This document shows positions 21,532-29,694 of a stretch of DNA of 39,254 nucleotides, piece by piece. Source of the stretch: Candidatus Wildermuthbacteria bacterium RIFCSPHIGHO2_01_FULL_49_22b (GTDB lineage: Bacteria; Patescibacteriota; Minisyncoccia; Minisyncoccales; UBA10102); NCBI GenBank assembly GCA_001823165.1, contig MHTT01000015.1:1-39254 (forward strand), read 5' to 3'. How positions within the stretch are numbered: the stretch's first letter is position 1; the number at the start of each line of letters is the position of its first letter. The notes under the pieces are model-generated. The model was not told the DNA's origin, did no database searches, and saw only the letters and a program-made list of their open reading frames with translations. The position numbers were made by a program, and so were the translations under genes.

Positions 21532-22077
21532 TTATGCGGCTGAACGCTTGGGTTTGCGCAATACTCTTGCTGCTGCGGCAATCACAAGCCCGAGGATAAA
21601 GAATCCCATCACGGCTGCTACCTCATATCCCTGCTCTTGATTATTGGAAATGAGATTCACGATTTTGACCAGAATTGGTTCGTAGTATACAGGAAGCCCT
21701 GCTCCTGTTAACTCTCCAAGTATCTTCCCTGCCGAGATAATGAAGGCCGGCAGCACAAATGCGAGGGGCATAACCAACAGCCCAAAGGGTAAAGAGAAAA
21801 TAACTTTTTCTACCGCGGGTCTCTTGGGGAAGAGAAAACTGCTCCACAAAATGCCGAGAAAAATGAGGAGCGCGGTCCAGAAGCCCATCTGGGCAAGGTA
21901 GGCTGTCACGCTTCCCTGCCTAACCAGCCCCGAGGGATCATCGGGACTGCTCAAAAGAAGCGTGTCAATCAATCCCATCTCGGCATGCAGCAGATTGTAT
22001 TCCCAATCGAACACCAAAATGTAGGCGGTCGTAATGATACCAACAACAAACAAGACGGGAATGAAGCGGTCTTTCAT
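21532..22077 (-). CDS. membrane protein C of a three-gene cluster
   Basis: 181 residues from the ATG at 22077 (MKDRFIPVLF). Hydrophobic segments are at about 6-22, 65-82, 95-120 and 150-172. A loop of about 40 residues (DWEYNLLHAEMGLIDTL to GSVTAYL) follows the first helix. The tail is basic (RKPKRSAA). The longer in-frame start at 22134 adds non-hydrophobic residues and is not favoured. It lies 71 bases after response regulator 2 and 3 bases before protein B. No family was recognised. Confidence 0.6.
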   Translation of the reverse strand: MKDRFIPVLFVVGIITTAYILVFDWEYNLLHAEMGLIDTLLLSSPDDPSGLVRQGSVTAYLAQMGFWTALLIFLGILWSSFLFPKRPAVEKVIFSLPFGLLVMPLAFVLPAFIISAGKILGELTGAGLPVYYEPILVKIVNLISNNQEQGYEVAAVMGFFILGLVIAAAARVLRKPKRSAA

Positions 22078-22148
22078 GAGATTACTGTATGATAGAAGAG
22101 AACACGCGGGCGTGTCAATAAGGAACCCGTGCAAAATCTCCTCTCCTG

Positions 22149-22514
22149 CTATTTCAGCGTTTCTCTGATTTTCGCCACAATCTCAGACGGAGTGAAGTGC
22201 GCCTTAATCATGTAGTCAACGGCCCCGAGCTGCGCTGCCTTGTCAACGTCTTCTTGCTGGCCAAGGTTGGATAAGATAATAACAGGAACCGCAGAAATTG
22301 CCGCGTCCTCCTTTATTCTTTTGAGCGCCTCAAAGCCGTCCATGCCAGGAAGGATAATGTCAAGCAGAACAAGATCGGGCTTTTCTTCTTTGATCTTCTT
22401 CACCCCTTCTTCCCCGTCCACTGCTTCGCTAACCTCATAGCCCTCCTCTTTGAGCTTTTGCACAACGAGCTCTCTCAGGAACTTATCGTCTTCAACGATT
22501 AAAATTTTTGCCAT
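22149..22514 (-). CDS. single-domain CheY-like response regulator 2
   Basis: 121 residues, receiver only. The acidic pocket is EDD at 8-10, D52 lies in LLDIILPGMDGFE, the switch Ser is in IILSNLG and the Lys is in DYMIKAHF. It is clearly a paralogue of response regulator 1, alike over its whole length. The two flank three membrane-protein genes and the kinase, which points to local duplication. AAGGA lies just before the ATG. It precedes the membrane cluster and follows polA on the same strand. Confidence 0.92.
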   Translation of the reverse strand: MAKILIVEDDKFLRELVVQKLKEEGYEVSEAVDGEEGVKKIKEEKPDLVLLDIILPGMDGFEALKRIKEDAAISAVPVIILSNLGQQEDVDKAAQLGAVDYMIKAHFTPSEIVAKIRETLK

Positions 22515-22548
22515 GTTCCTTAGTATGATTCTACCACGAACGAGGAAT

Positions 22549-24765
22549 TCACGGAATGCCCTCTAGGCGCCCCCAGCTTTTCCCCGCACTCGCCCGTACT
22601 GCCAGGGGGACATTGAGAGAAACCGCGTTTCCCATGAGTCGCGCGATCAACTCCATGCGTTCTTTTAGTATAGCATTGCGTATCTCAAACACCAATTCGT
22701 CGTGAATCTGCAAGAGCATGCGGCAGTCCTCCTGCTGAAGCTTGAGCTCTTTGGCAATCTTCACCATTGCCATTTTGATAATATCGGCCGCAGTGCCTTG
22801 GATGCCGTGATTCATGGCAATGCGCTCGGCAGCAGCCCTAATATGAGGAGTGGCAGAATGAATATCGGGAAGGTATCTCTTCCTGCCAAACAGAGTTTCA
22901 GCGTACCCGAGCTCCCGCGTTGACTCAATGGTATCTTGCATATACTGGGCAATGCGGGGAAACTGCACAAAATAATTCTCAATGAAATCCTGCGCCTCCT
23001 CAAAAGGAATGCCGGCTGACTGGGCAAATCCCCGGGCTCCCATACCGTAGAGAATGCCAAAGTTCAGGGCTTTCGCGCGGAATCTCATCTGGGGCGTGAC
23101 ATTCTTGTCTTTCGCCCCAAACACTGCAGCAGCGGTTTCTCGGTGAATATCCCTTCCCTCCTTGAAGATCTCCTGCATTCTCTCCTCTTTGGCAAGATGG
23201 GAGGCAATGCGAAGCTCCACTTGCGAATAGTCAAAAGAAGCCAAAGAAAATCCCTTTTTTGCCACAAATCCTCCTCGTATCTTTGCTCCCCACTCTCCCT
23301 GAAGGGGGATGTTCTGAAGGTTGGGATTTGCAGAAGAGATCCTTCCGGTAGCAGCTCCCAGCTGGTCAAAATGCGTGTGTATTCTTCCCTCCTTGTCTGC
23401 CAATTGGGGCAGAGGGACAGCATAGGTATTCTGGAGCTTTGCTAACTCCCGGTAGCTAAGAATTTCGGCCACCACAACATGAGCTCCCCGAAGCTTTTCT
23501 AGCTCGGGAGATGCGGTGGAAACAACTCCGCCCGGCGTTTTGTGCAACCCTTTTTGAGGCAGTCCGAGCTTCTTAAAGAGAACTTCAGACAGCTGCCTTG
23601 GGGAACTAATGTTAAATTGCCCCCCTGCTTTTTTTGCAATGCTTGCCTGGAGCTTCTGCAGATTCTCCCCAAGTTCTTGAGACAGCTCCTCAAAAAACTT
23701 TTTGTCAATTTGAATCCCGGTTTCCTCCATGGTTCTCAACACCGGAGAAAGCTCGAGTTCCAGGTTGTAAATCTGTTCTGAAAACACGCCTTCTTTGAAC
23801 AGGCGCTCAATCTTTTCTCTCGTTTCGTCTCCAGAACCTTGGGACTCTGTCTTTTTGCTCCCGCCAAAATCCGGAATGCGCAAGGCCAGAGAGGCGAACT
23901 CAAATCCCTTCAAAACCTCCTCTGCCTTGCCTCTGTCAAACCCTTTCCAGGCGAGAGCGGGCAGGCTGAACTCCAAGGGAACGTTCCGCTCAACAGTTGC
24001 CAATTCCTTGCTCAAAAAAGCAATGTCCTTTTCTCGCAGCAGGGTTTCCCTCATTCTTGGAGAAACCCCTTCAATTTCCTTTTTGGCCTGCAACGCAGCG
24101 TACACAGATTCCAGGGAGCCCAACGAAGAAAGGAGGCGGGTTGCCGTTTTCTCTCCGACCCCTTTCACCCCTGGGATGTTGTCTGAAGGGTCTCCCCGCA
24201 ATCCCTTCCAGTCCGCAACCAATTCAGGGCCCACCCCAAGGCGCTCCTGGACCTTTTTTGAGTCAAACAGCACGGAGTCCTGGATCCCCTTCCTCATGGC
24301 GTACACCTTGGTATTGGCGTCAACCAGCTGCAGCAAGTCCATGTCCCCGGAAAGAATGATAGTTTCTACGGGAGGGTGAACCTGCCGCTTGGGAACAATC
24401 CTTGCAATCGTGCCGATAACGTCATCTGCTTCAAACCCCTCTTTTTCAAACACCGGCACGTGAAAGGCCTCTAGCACCTCTTTGACCTTTGGGATTTGCA
24501 AATACAGCTCATCTGGGGCCTTCTCTCTTTTTGCCTTATATGCCTGGAACTTCTTTTCTCGTTTTGTGGGAGCGGGGAAGTCAAAGGCAGCTGCAATGTA
24601 TTCTGGCTCAAACTCGTTAACGGCCTTGAAAAAAGCAAGGAGAAACCCATACACCGCATTCACCATTTCCCCTTTTGAGGTAGACAAAGGAGGCAGGGCA
24701 TGAAATGCCCGATGAATCAAGGAGTTTGCGTCAATAATCAACAGCCGCTTTTTCTTTTCTGCCAT
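22549..24765 (-). CDS. polA: DNA polymerase I without proofreading domain
   Basis: 738 residues, against about 930 for E. coli. The N-terminal 5'-3' exonuclease (FEN-like) domain spans about 1-290: LLIIDANSLIHRAFHAL, AAFDFPAPTKR, EGFEADDVIGTIA, LSGDMDLLQLV and the helix-hairpin-helix DNIPGVKGVGEKTATRLL. The 3'-5' exonuclease domain is missing, and the polymerase domain follows after a short linker. Polymerase motif A is FDYSQVELRIASHLA, motif B is RFRAKALNFGILYGMGARG (Phe in the ddNTP-discriminating position) and motif C is LQIHDELVFEI. It fills gaps and removes RNA primers. A TATACT inside a palindromic repeat and an AGAGG ribosome site precede the ATG. Confidence 0.95.
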   Translation of the reverse strand: MAEKKKRLLIIDANSLIHRAFHALPPLSTSKGEMVNAVYGFLLAFFKAVNEFEPEYIAAAFDFPAPTKREKKFQAYKAKREKAPDELYLQIPKVKEVLEAFHVPVFEKEGFEADDVIGTIARIVPKRQVHPPVETIILSGDMDLLQLVDANTKVYAMRKGIQDSVLFDSKKVQERLGVGPELVADWKGLRGDPSDNIPGVKGVGEKTATRLLSSLGSLESVYAALQAKKEIEGVSPRMRETLLREKDIAFLSKELATVERNVPLEFSLPALAWKGFDRGKAEEVLKGFEFASLALRIPDFGGSKKTESQGSGDETREKIERLFKEGVFSEQIYNLELELSPVLRTMEETGIQIDKKFFEELSQELGENLQKLQASIAKKAGGQFNISSPRQLSEVLFKKLGLPQKGLHKTPGGVVSTASPELEKLRGAHVVVAEILSYRELAKLQNTYAVPLPQLADKEGRIHTHFDQLGAATGRISSANPNLQNIPLQGEWGAKIRGGFVAKKGFSLASFDYSQVELRIASHLAKEERMQEIFKEGRDIHRETAAAVFGAKDKNVTPQMRFRAKALNFGILYGMGARGFAQSAGIPFEEAQDFIENYFVQFPRIAQYMQDTIESTRELGYAETLFGRKRYLPDIHSATPHIRAAAERIAMNHGIQGTAADIIKMAMVKIAKELKLQQEDCRMLLQIHDELVFEIRNAILKERMELIARLMGNAVSLNVPLAVRASAGKSWGRLEGIP

Positions 24766-24778
24766 AGAAATATCCTCT

Positions 24779-24808
24779 AAAGTATAATGCTATGTAGCAT
24801 TGAACTTT
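24779..24808. repeat. palindromic repeat family B, copy 2
   Basis: A 30-base imperfect palindrome. The core ATGCTA-TG-TAGCAT is flanked by AAAGT / ACTTT. On the minus strand it contributes TATACT, placed as the -10 of polA, and its other arm supplies the stop codon of the TrpR-like gene. Confidence 0.75.
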
Positions 24809-25335
24809 GTGCTGTTTTTGTCAGAAGAAGAAAGAAGATTGCCGAAGTGGCGGTAAAACTTTGACTTGTGATCAAGGGCCTCAACCGCTTTGCGGAATCG
24901 CTCGTTTTCTTTTTTATCTGCGCTACGCACTACCTCTTCTAATACAAGTTGGGGCCAAAACATCATGGGATATCTCCGCTTGAGCTTATCCCATTCTGAC
25001 TTTTCATAACGCGACCACACATTCTTTCTTTGTTTTTTGGGGATACGCTCTGCGGCAAGGCGAAATCCCTCTCCTGAATCTGCAAGCCATGCGGCAATCT
25101 TTGCTATGGTTCCATGGCTTGTACGAAGATTCTTCTCGATGGTTCGGTAATCCTTGCCCTCCAAAAGCAAGCGAGCAATTTGAAGCCGCTTTGTCAAAGT
25201 AGTAACTTCATTCTTGCTGAGAAGATCGGCGAGAAACGGCAAAACCTCTTCTGGGGTACGCAATCTTGCCAGCACTTCACAAAAATCTTGAAAAAGCTCC
25301 TCTTGGGTCTCTTTTGAAAGACGCGGTGTTTTCAT
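24790..25335 (-). CDS. TrpR/YerC-like DNA-binding protein with C-terminal extension
   Basis: 181 residues. Residues about 10-95 resemble the Trp-repressor-like helical family: LFQDFCEVLARLRTPEEVLPFLADLLSKNEVTTLTKRLQIARLLLEGKDYRTIEKNLRTSHGTIAKIAAWL. This has the alternating helices and the helix-turn-helix of TrpR/YerC, in which a threonine/serine-rich recognition helix follows YRTIE. The extension to 181 residues is charged and unlike TrpR. Regulator targets are unknown; no trp genes are nearby. The last codons (KFNAT) and the stop come from palindrome copy 2. Copy 3 lies just upstream. Confidence 0.72.
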   Translation of the reverse strand: MKTPRLSKETQEELFQDFCEVLARLRTPEEVLPFLADLLSKNEVTTLTKRLQIARLLLEGKDYRTIEKNLRTSHGTIAKIAAWLADSGEGFRLAAERIPKKQRKNVWSRYEKSEWDKLKRRYPMMFWPQLVLEEVVRSADKKENERFRKAVEALDHKSKFYRHFGNLLSSSDKNSTKFNAT

Positions 25336-25370
25336 ATATTTTTATCTTACCACAAAAGACAGTGTGCCTT

Positions 25371-25400
25371 AAAGTATAATGCTATGTAGCATTAGAGTTT
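25371..25400. repeat. palindromic repeat family B, copy 3
   Basis: Same 30-base form as copy 2, matching it over the first 24 bases (AAAGTATAATGCTATG then TAGCATT). It supplies the stop codon of tsaE (25394-25392) and a TATACT facing the TrpR-like gene. Confidence 0.75.
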
Positions 25401-25874
25401 GGTACCTCTACTCGGTATTGTTATAACAATAGTCCTTACTTTTGGTTGCTTTCTTACGTGGAAGAAAGAAAGCCAGACGGCGTCTTTTGGGATAATGCTT
25501 TTGACGTGGTCTGCCCATTCCACGACTACAACGTTGTTTGGGTCAGCTATGATTTCTTTCCATCCCAACTGCAAAAGTTCTCCGGGGCTTTTCAAGCGAT
25601 AGCAGTCAATGTGATAGAGATTTTGTAGCTTGTATTTTGCATCTTGTATTTTGTATTTCTTGATAATAAGAAAGGTGGGGCTCAAGACGTTTTCTTTGAT
25701 TCCTAGGCCTTTTACCAGCCCCTGCACGAACGTGGTCTTGCCAGCTCCCAGCTCTCCTTTCAACGCCAGCACTAAAGCCCCCTTTCTCTTGGGACTTTTC
25801 AGAATGGTCTGCGCAAGCTCTTTTGCAATGCGCTGTGTTGCTTTGTAAGAAGAAGAATGAATTGACTTTTTCAC
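25392..25874 (-). CDS. tsaE: tRNA threonylcarbamoyladenosine biosynthesis ATPase TsaE
   Basis: 160 residues. The P-loop is [21 protein letters not shown], with [10 protein letters not shown] (switch-like Ser-Pro-Thr) and the characteristic [23 protein letters not shown] segment. VVVEWADHV carries the Glu-Trp pair of the family. TsaE powers the TsaB-TsaD complex in making t6A at position 37 of ANN-decoding tRNAs. The start is uncertain: a GTG at 25874 gives normal length and has TATCTT 6 bases upstream. An ATG at 25910 would overlap the divergent gene at 25899 by 12 bases. Confidence 0.88.
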   Translation of the reverse strand: MKKSIHSSSYKATQRIAKELAQTILKSPKRKGALVLALKGELGAGKTTFVQGLVKGLGIKENVLSPTFLIIKKYKIQDAKYKLQNLYHIDCYRLKSPGELLQLGWKEIIADPNNVVVVEWADHVKSIIPKDAVWLSFFHVRKQPKVRTIVITIPSRGTKL

Positions 25875-25898
25875 GAAAAAAAGATAGGTTGGGATAAC

Positions 25899-26432
25899 AT
25901 GGAGCAACAAAAGAAAACATTTGCGGTAAAGCTCAAGGGCTTAGCTCCCTGGATTTCAGAAATCCAGTACGAAAAAGAAGAGCGGGACCTCACTCTCTAC
26001 TTTTCCCTAAAAAGGGATGCTGAAATCAACATTATTGTAGAGGATGGCGGGGCGGGACACAAGCTGTTCTCTCCCGCAACGCCCCCTCTTGGAGCTCTAT
26101 CTCAAAAGCTCATCAGCAGCGTTGAATACAAGCCGAACTCAGACCTGTACATTGCTTCACTCTGCCGGCAGGACTTTCAGGCGTGCGGGGCAACCTCGCT
26201 TGCCTTAAAGGACGCGGTGGAAGAACTCAAACAATGCGGGGGAGAAAACTCTTCTCTGCTCGTGCTTCTTGAAACAGGCAAAGGAACTCAGGGGCTCTTA
26301 TGGTCAAAGAGGCCTGAAGTCCGAGAGAAGGTAAAAATGCTTGAGCAGGGAACAGAAAAGGGGAACTGGGTGCTGTTTGCCCCCAAAGGCCCCCTTCCCT
26401 CCCTGCGGGAAGCGTTTAAGGCAAGGTTATGA
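25899..26432 (+). CDS. unknown protein coupled to the PilB-like ATPase
   Basis: 177 residues, no membrane segment and no recognised domain. It begins MEQQKKTFAVKLKGLAPWI and has mixed strands and helices; two Cys pairs (SLCRQDFQACG and KQCGG) are notable. The stop overlaps the ATG of the GspE/PilB-like gene by 4 bases, so the two are translationally coupled. It could be the detached N-terminal domain of the ATPase or a pilus-assembly accessory protein (inference). A possible promoter is TTGACT (25862-25867), 17 bases, TAGGTT (25885-25890), 8 bases before the ATG. Confidence 0.55.
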   Translation: MEQQKKTFAVKLKGLAPWISEIQYEKEERDLTLYFSLKRDAEINIIVEDGGAGHKLFSPATPPLGALSQKLISSVEYKPNSDLYIASLCRQDFQACGATSLALKDAVEELKQCGGENSSLLVLLETGKGTQGLLWSKRPEVREKVKMLEQGTEKGNWVLFAPKGPLPSLREAFKARL

Positions 26433-27739
26433 GCCCTCTTGCCAAAACCCGACAAAAGATTACCGGGGAGGTTGTTTTCCCCAAGGAGCTTGCCTTAGAG
26501 CTCAAAAAGGGGGTGGGCGGCCTCAATGACCTGACCGAAAAGCTCTCTTCCTGGAAAACAACGGACACAAGCCGTTTTGTCATGTCCCTGCTTGGTTCCG
26601 CTGTCTTTCTTGAGGCCTCAGACCTTCACTTGGAAGCCACAAAGGGGGGGGCCCGGCTCCGTGCAAGAATTGACGGCATGCTGCATGATGTGGCTGAACT
26701 TTCAAAGCCAACCTACGAAACCTTGCTTTCCCGACTAAAGCTCCTGTCTGGGATAAAGCTTAATGTGTCTGAACGCCCGCAGGACGGAAGGTTCACTTTT
26801 CTTTTAGAGGAGGCACCGGTAGAGGCCAGGGTTTCTGCCCTGCCTTCAGAGCATGGGGAATCCTTGGTGTTGCGCCTCCTGAACCCCAAGAATTTAAAGG
26901 CCATCAAAGACCTGGGGTTGAGAAAAGACCTGCTTTTTTTGTTTCAAAAGGAAATCAAAAAACCAAACGGCATGCTCTTGGTAACAGGCCCCACGGGTTC
27001 AGGGAAAACCACTACTCTGTATGCCTTTTTAAAGGACGTGCAGAACCCCGAGGTTAAGGTCATCACCATTGAAGACCCAATTGAGTACCGCTTGGATGGA
27101 GTCAGCCAAACCCAGGTTGCGGGAAAAGAATATACCTTTGCTTTGGGACTGCGCGCCATTGTACGCCAAGACCCCGATGTCATTCTGGTGGGGGAAATCC
27201 GGGACTCAGAAACCGCAAGTATTGCCATTCAGGCGGCATTAACGGGACACCTGGTTTTTTCCACCCTGCACACGAATGACGCGGCAGGAACCGTTGCCAG
27301 GCTTCTTTCCCTAAAGGCAGACCCGGCAAATGTTGCTGCCGCCCTCAACCTTATTATCGCCCAGCGCCTGGTGAGAAAGGTGTGCAAGGCATGCGGCAAA
27401 ACCAGAAAAGCAAGCTCTTCTGAGCTTGCCATCATAAAGAAGGGGTTAGAAAAGCTGCCCAGGGGGATAAGGCCGAAGATTCCCGCAACGGTACAAGTGG
27501 CAGACCCCAAGGGATGCAGGGAGTGCAGCAACACCGGGTACAAAGGCAGGGTGGGCATCTTTGAAGCGATTGTGGCAGACGACGCCCTGGAAACCTTTAT
27601 AACAAATGGGCCTTCCATTGCGGAGCTCCGGGCCTATGCCGCAAAGCAGGGCATGGTGAGTATGTACCAGGACGGCCTACTGAAGGTGCTGGAGAAAACA
27701 ACAACGCTCCAGGAAGTGGAGCGCGTGACCGCAGAATGA
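26429..27739 (+). CDS. GspE/PilB-family type II secretion / type IV pilus ATPase
   Basis: 436 residues. The Walker A is VTGPTGSGKTTTLYA; the Asp box is ITIEDPIEYRLDGVSQTQV; Walker B is DVILVGEIRDSETA. The His box is ALTGHLVFSTLHTNDA. A zinc-type cysteine set follows: CKACG and then CRECSNTGYKGRVGIFE, about 50 residues later. SDLHLEATKGGARLRARIDG is the N2 domain. The family's N1 domain (MshEN) is absent or reduced to about 40 residues, so the protein is shorter than classical PilB (about 560). It powers pilus or pseudopilus polymerisation at the inner membrane. No other pilus genes are in the window. Confidence 0.88.
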   Translation: MSPLAKTRQKITGEVVFPKELALELKKGVGGLNDLTEKLSSWKTTDTSRFVMSLLGSAVFLEASDLHLEATKGGARLRARIDGMLHDVAELSKPTYETLLSRLKLLSGIKLNVSERPQDGRFTFLLEEAPVEARVSALPSEHGESLVLRLLNPKNLKAIKDLGLRKDLLFLFQKEIKKPNGMLLVTGPTGSGKTTTLYAFLKDVQNPEVKVITIEDPIEYRLDGVSQTQVAGKEYTFALGLRAIVRQDPDVILVGEIRDSETASIAIQAALTGHLVFSTLHTNDAAGTVARLLSLKADPANVAAALNLIIAQRLVRKVCKACGKTRKASSSELAIIKKGLEKLPRGIRPKIPATVQVADPKGCRECSNTGYKGRVGIFEAIVADDALETFITNGPSIAELRAYAAKQGMVSMYQDGLLKVLEKTTTLQEVERVTAE

Positions 27740-27743
27740 CGGT

Positions 27744-27874
27744 GAATGCCGTCTCAGCTGGGGACCATTTGGTGTTTGGAACGCAAATGTGAAATTACCC
27801 CGGGGTATGGTTCAGCATGACCCGAGCCACCCTCCAAGACAGATAACTCCAGGTCCCCAGCTGAAATGGCATTC
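27744..27874. repeat. 131-base long inverted repeat / hairpin element
   Basis: The 23-base arms at 27744-27766 (GAATGCC..CAGCTGGGGACC) and 27852-27874 are complementary, except one G-U-type and one C-A-type position. The 85-base middle contains a perfect palindrome TACCCCGGGGTA. It starts 4 bases after the PilB-like stop and ends 11 bases before the ruvB -10. It could be an RNA hairpin acting in termination, a small RNA, or a MITE-like element. No coding potential is seen. Confidence 0.65.
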
Positions 27875-27885
27875 TAGAAATGTAG

Positions 27886-27891
27886 TATAAT
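27886..27891 (+). promoter_or_regulatory. -10 element of ruvB
   Basis: A perfect TATAAT 10 bases before the ruvB ATG, with no Shine-Dalgarno between. The leader would be a few bases at most. Confidence 0.55.
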
Positions 27892-27901
27892 ATATAACAC
27901 A

Positions 27902-28909
27902 ATGATTGTCAAGAGTGAAGAGGCAACCAAAAAAGAAGAGGAGACGCTGGAGCGCACGCTCCGGCCCCGGTCCTGGCAGGACTACATCGGCCAGGAAAAG
28001 CTCAAAGCGCAGCTGCGCGTGATTATTGACGCGGCAAAAAAGCGCGGGGACCCCTTAGAGCATTTGCTGTTCTACGGCAACTCCGGACTCGGCAAGACCT
28101 CGCTTGCTCTCGTGGTGGCACATGAGATGGAAGTCCCCATCACCTCCTGCTCTGGGGCCTCCCTGGAACGGGCAGGAGACGTAGCTTCCCTCCTCACCAA
28201 TCTTCAGGATGGGGAGGTGCTGTTCGTTGACGAATGCCACCGTCTGTCAAACCAGGTTTTGGAAACCCTGTACTCTGCCATGGAGGACTACAAGCTCCAT
28301 TTGGTCTTGGGTAAGGGCCCCATGGCCCGCACCATGGAACTTGCCCTCCCCCGCTTCACCCTGATTGGAGCCACCACCAAGATGGCACAGCTTCCCTCGC
28401 CCTTCCGCAGCCGCTTTGGAGCCATTTTCCAGCTCAACTTCTATGAACAAAAAGACATTGAAAAGATTGTGGAGCGCTCTTGTGCAATCTTGCAATTGCG
28501 GCTCACCGAGCAGGCGCGGGCAGCCGTGGCCTCCCGCTCCAGGTTTACTCCGAGAGCGGCAAACAGGATATTAAAGCGCATCAGGGACGTGGCAACCCTT
28601 GAAGAGGCCAAGCTGGTTGACCAAGCGCTTACAGAACGCGCCTTTGGTTTCTTGGGCATTGATAAACTGGGCCTGGAGTCAGACGACCGCAAGATATTGG
28701 AGGCCGTAATCCACAAGTTTTCAGGCGGGCCCGTGGGGATTCAGACCTTGGCTGCCACTGTGGCAGAAGAACAAGAAACCATTCTGGACGTATACGAGCC
28801 CTACCTGCTACAGCTGGGGTTTCTGGAGCGAACTCCGCGAGGAAGAATTGCCACTGCTCTCGCCTATAAACACCTGGGCATCCCCAATTCTCGGAAAGAT
28901 TTGCTGTAA
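27902..28909 (+). CDS. ruvB: Holliday junction DNA helicase subunit RuvB
   Basis: 335 residues. TLRPRSWQDYIGQEKLKAQL is the family signature at the start, Walker A is GNSGLGKT (59-66), Walker B is VLFVDECHRL and sensor 1 is FTLIGATTK. The arginine finger region is PSPFRSRFGAI, and the C-terminal winged helix includes GGPVGIQTLAATVAEE and FLERTPRGRIAT. It is the AAA+ motor of branch migration. It is followed by yebC and ruvC on the same strand. Residues 1-20 are acidic and slightly longer than usual; the ATG at 27902 matches the -10 spacing seen for other genes here. Confidence 0.97.
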   Translation: MIVKSEEATKKEEETLERTLRPRSWQDYIGQEKLKAQLRVIIDAAKKRGDPLEHLLFYGNSGLGKTSLALVVAHEMEVPITSCSGASLERAGDVASLLTNLQDGEVLFVDECHRLSNQVLETLYSAMEDYKLHLVLGKGPMARTMELALPRFTLIGATTKMAQLPSPFRSRFGAIFQLNFYEQKDIEKIVERSCAILQLRLTEQARAAVASRSRFTPRAANRILKRIRDVATLEEAKLVDQALTERAFGFLGIDKLGLESDDRKILEAVIHKFSGGPVGIQTLAATVAEEQETILDVYEPYLLQLGFLERTPRGRIATALAYKHLGIPNSRKDLL

Positions 28910-28942
28910 CCTGTATCTTGTATTAAGATACAAACTACAAAC

Positions 28943-29662
28943 ATGAGCGGACACTCCCATGCAAAAACCGTAGCGCATAAAAAAGGGGCGGCTGACGCCC
29001 AGCGCTCAAAGATATTCTCCAAAATGGCAAGCGAGATTGCGATTGCAGCCAAGGGAGGGGGCGACCCTACGGCCAACCCGCGGCTCCGCATGGCAATTGA
29101 CCGGGCGCGCTCTTTTAACATGCCCACCGCTAATATTGAGAGGGCGATAAAGAGAGGAACAGGAGAAGAAAAAGGAGCCGCTTTGCAAGAGGTGCTCTTT
29201 GAGGGATATGGCCCCGGCGGCATTGCCGTATTGGTGGAAGGCATCACCGACAACAAGAACAGGGCCTTAGGGGAGGTGAAGCAGGCATTTGAGAAAAACC
29301 AGGGAAAGCTTGCGGGGGAAGGAGCTGTGCGCTGGCTCTTTGAACGGAAAGGAATCATGAGCATCCCCCCGGGAGACAAACCCAAAGAAGACCTTGAACT
29401 CCTCTCCATTGAAGTCGGGGCAGAGGATGCCTACTGGAGAAAAGACGGGACGCTTGAGATTTACACAAAACCCGCCGCGGTAGAACAGGTGAAGAAAACC
29501 CTGGAAGAACAGGGCCTTGCTCCAGGACCTGCTTCTTTAGAATGGATTCCAAAAGAGAGAATCGCCCTTTCAGAAAAAGACCGGGGGGCCGCGGAACTCC
29601 TCTTTGTTGCCTTGGACGAAAGCGACGCGGTGCAGGAAATCTACTCAAATATAAACATCTGA
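28943..29662 (+). CDS. YebC/PmpR-family protein
   Basis: 239 residues of the YebC family, described as a transcription regulator and, more recently, as a ribosome-associated factor easing stalling. The N-terminus MSGHSHAKTVAHKKGAADAQRSKIFSK is the family signature (normally MSGHSKWanIkhkK). It is followed by NPRLRMAIDRARSFNMPTANIERAIKRGTGE and LFEGYGPGGIAVLVEGITDNKNRA. It lies between ruvB and ruvC; yebC next to ruvC is a common arrangement. The usual Trp-Ala at positions 7-8 is replaced by Ala-Lys. Confidence 0.93.
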   Translation: MSGHSHAKTVAHKKGAADAQRSKIFSKMASEIAIAAKGGGDPTANPRLRMAIDRARSFNMPTANIERAIKRGTGEEKGAALQEVLFEGYGPGGIAVLVEGITDNKNRALGEVKQAFEKNQGKLAGEGAVRWLFERKGIMSIPPGDKPKEDLELLSIEVGAEDAYWRKDGTLEIYTKPAAVEQVKKTLEEQGLAPGPASLEWIPKERIALSEKDRGAAELLFVALDESDAVQEIYSNINI

Positions 29663-29694
29663 CATATGACATTTGACGAGTGCTGCCAATTGTT

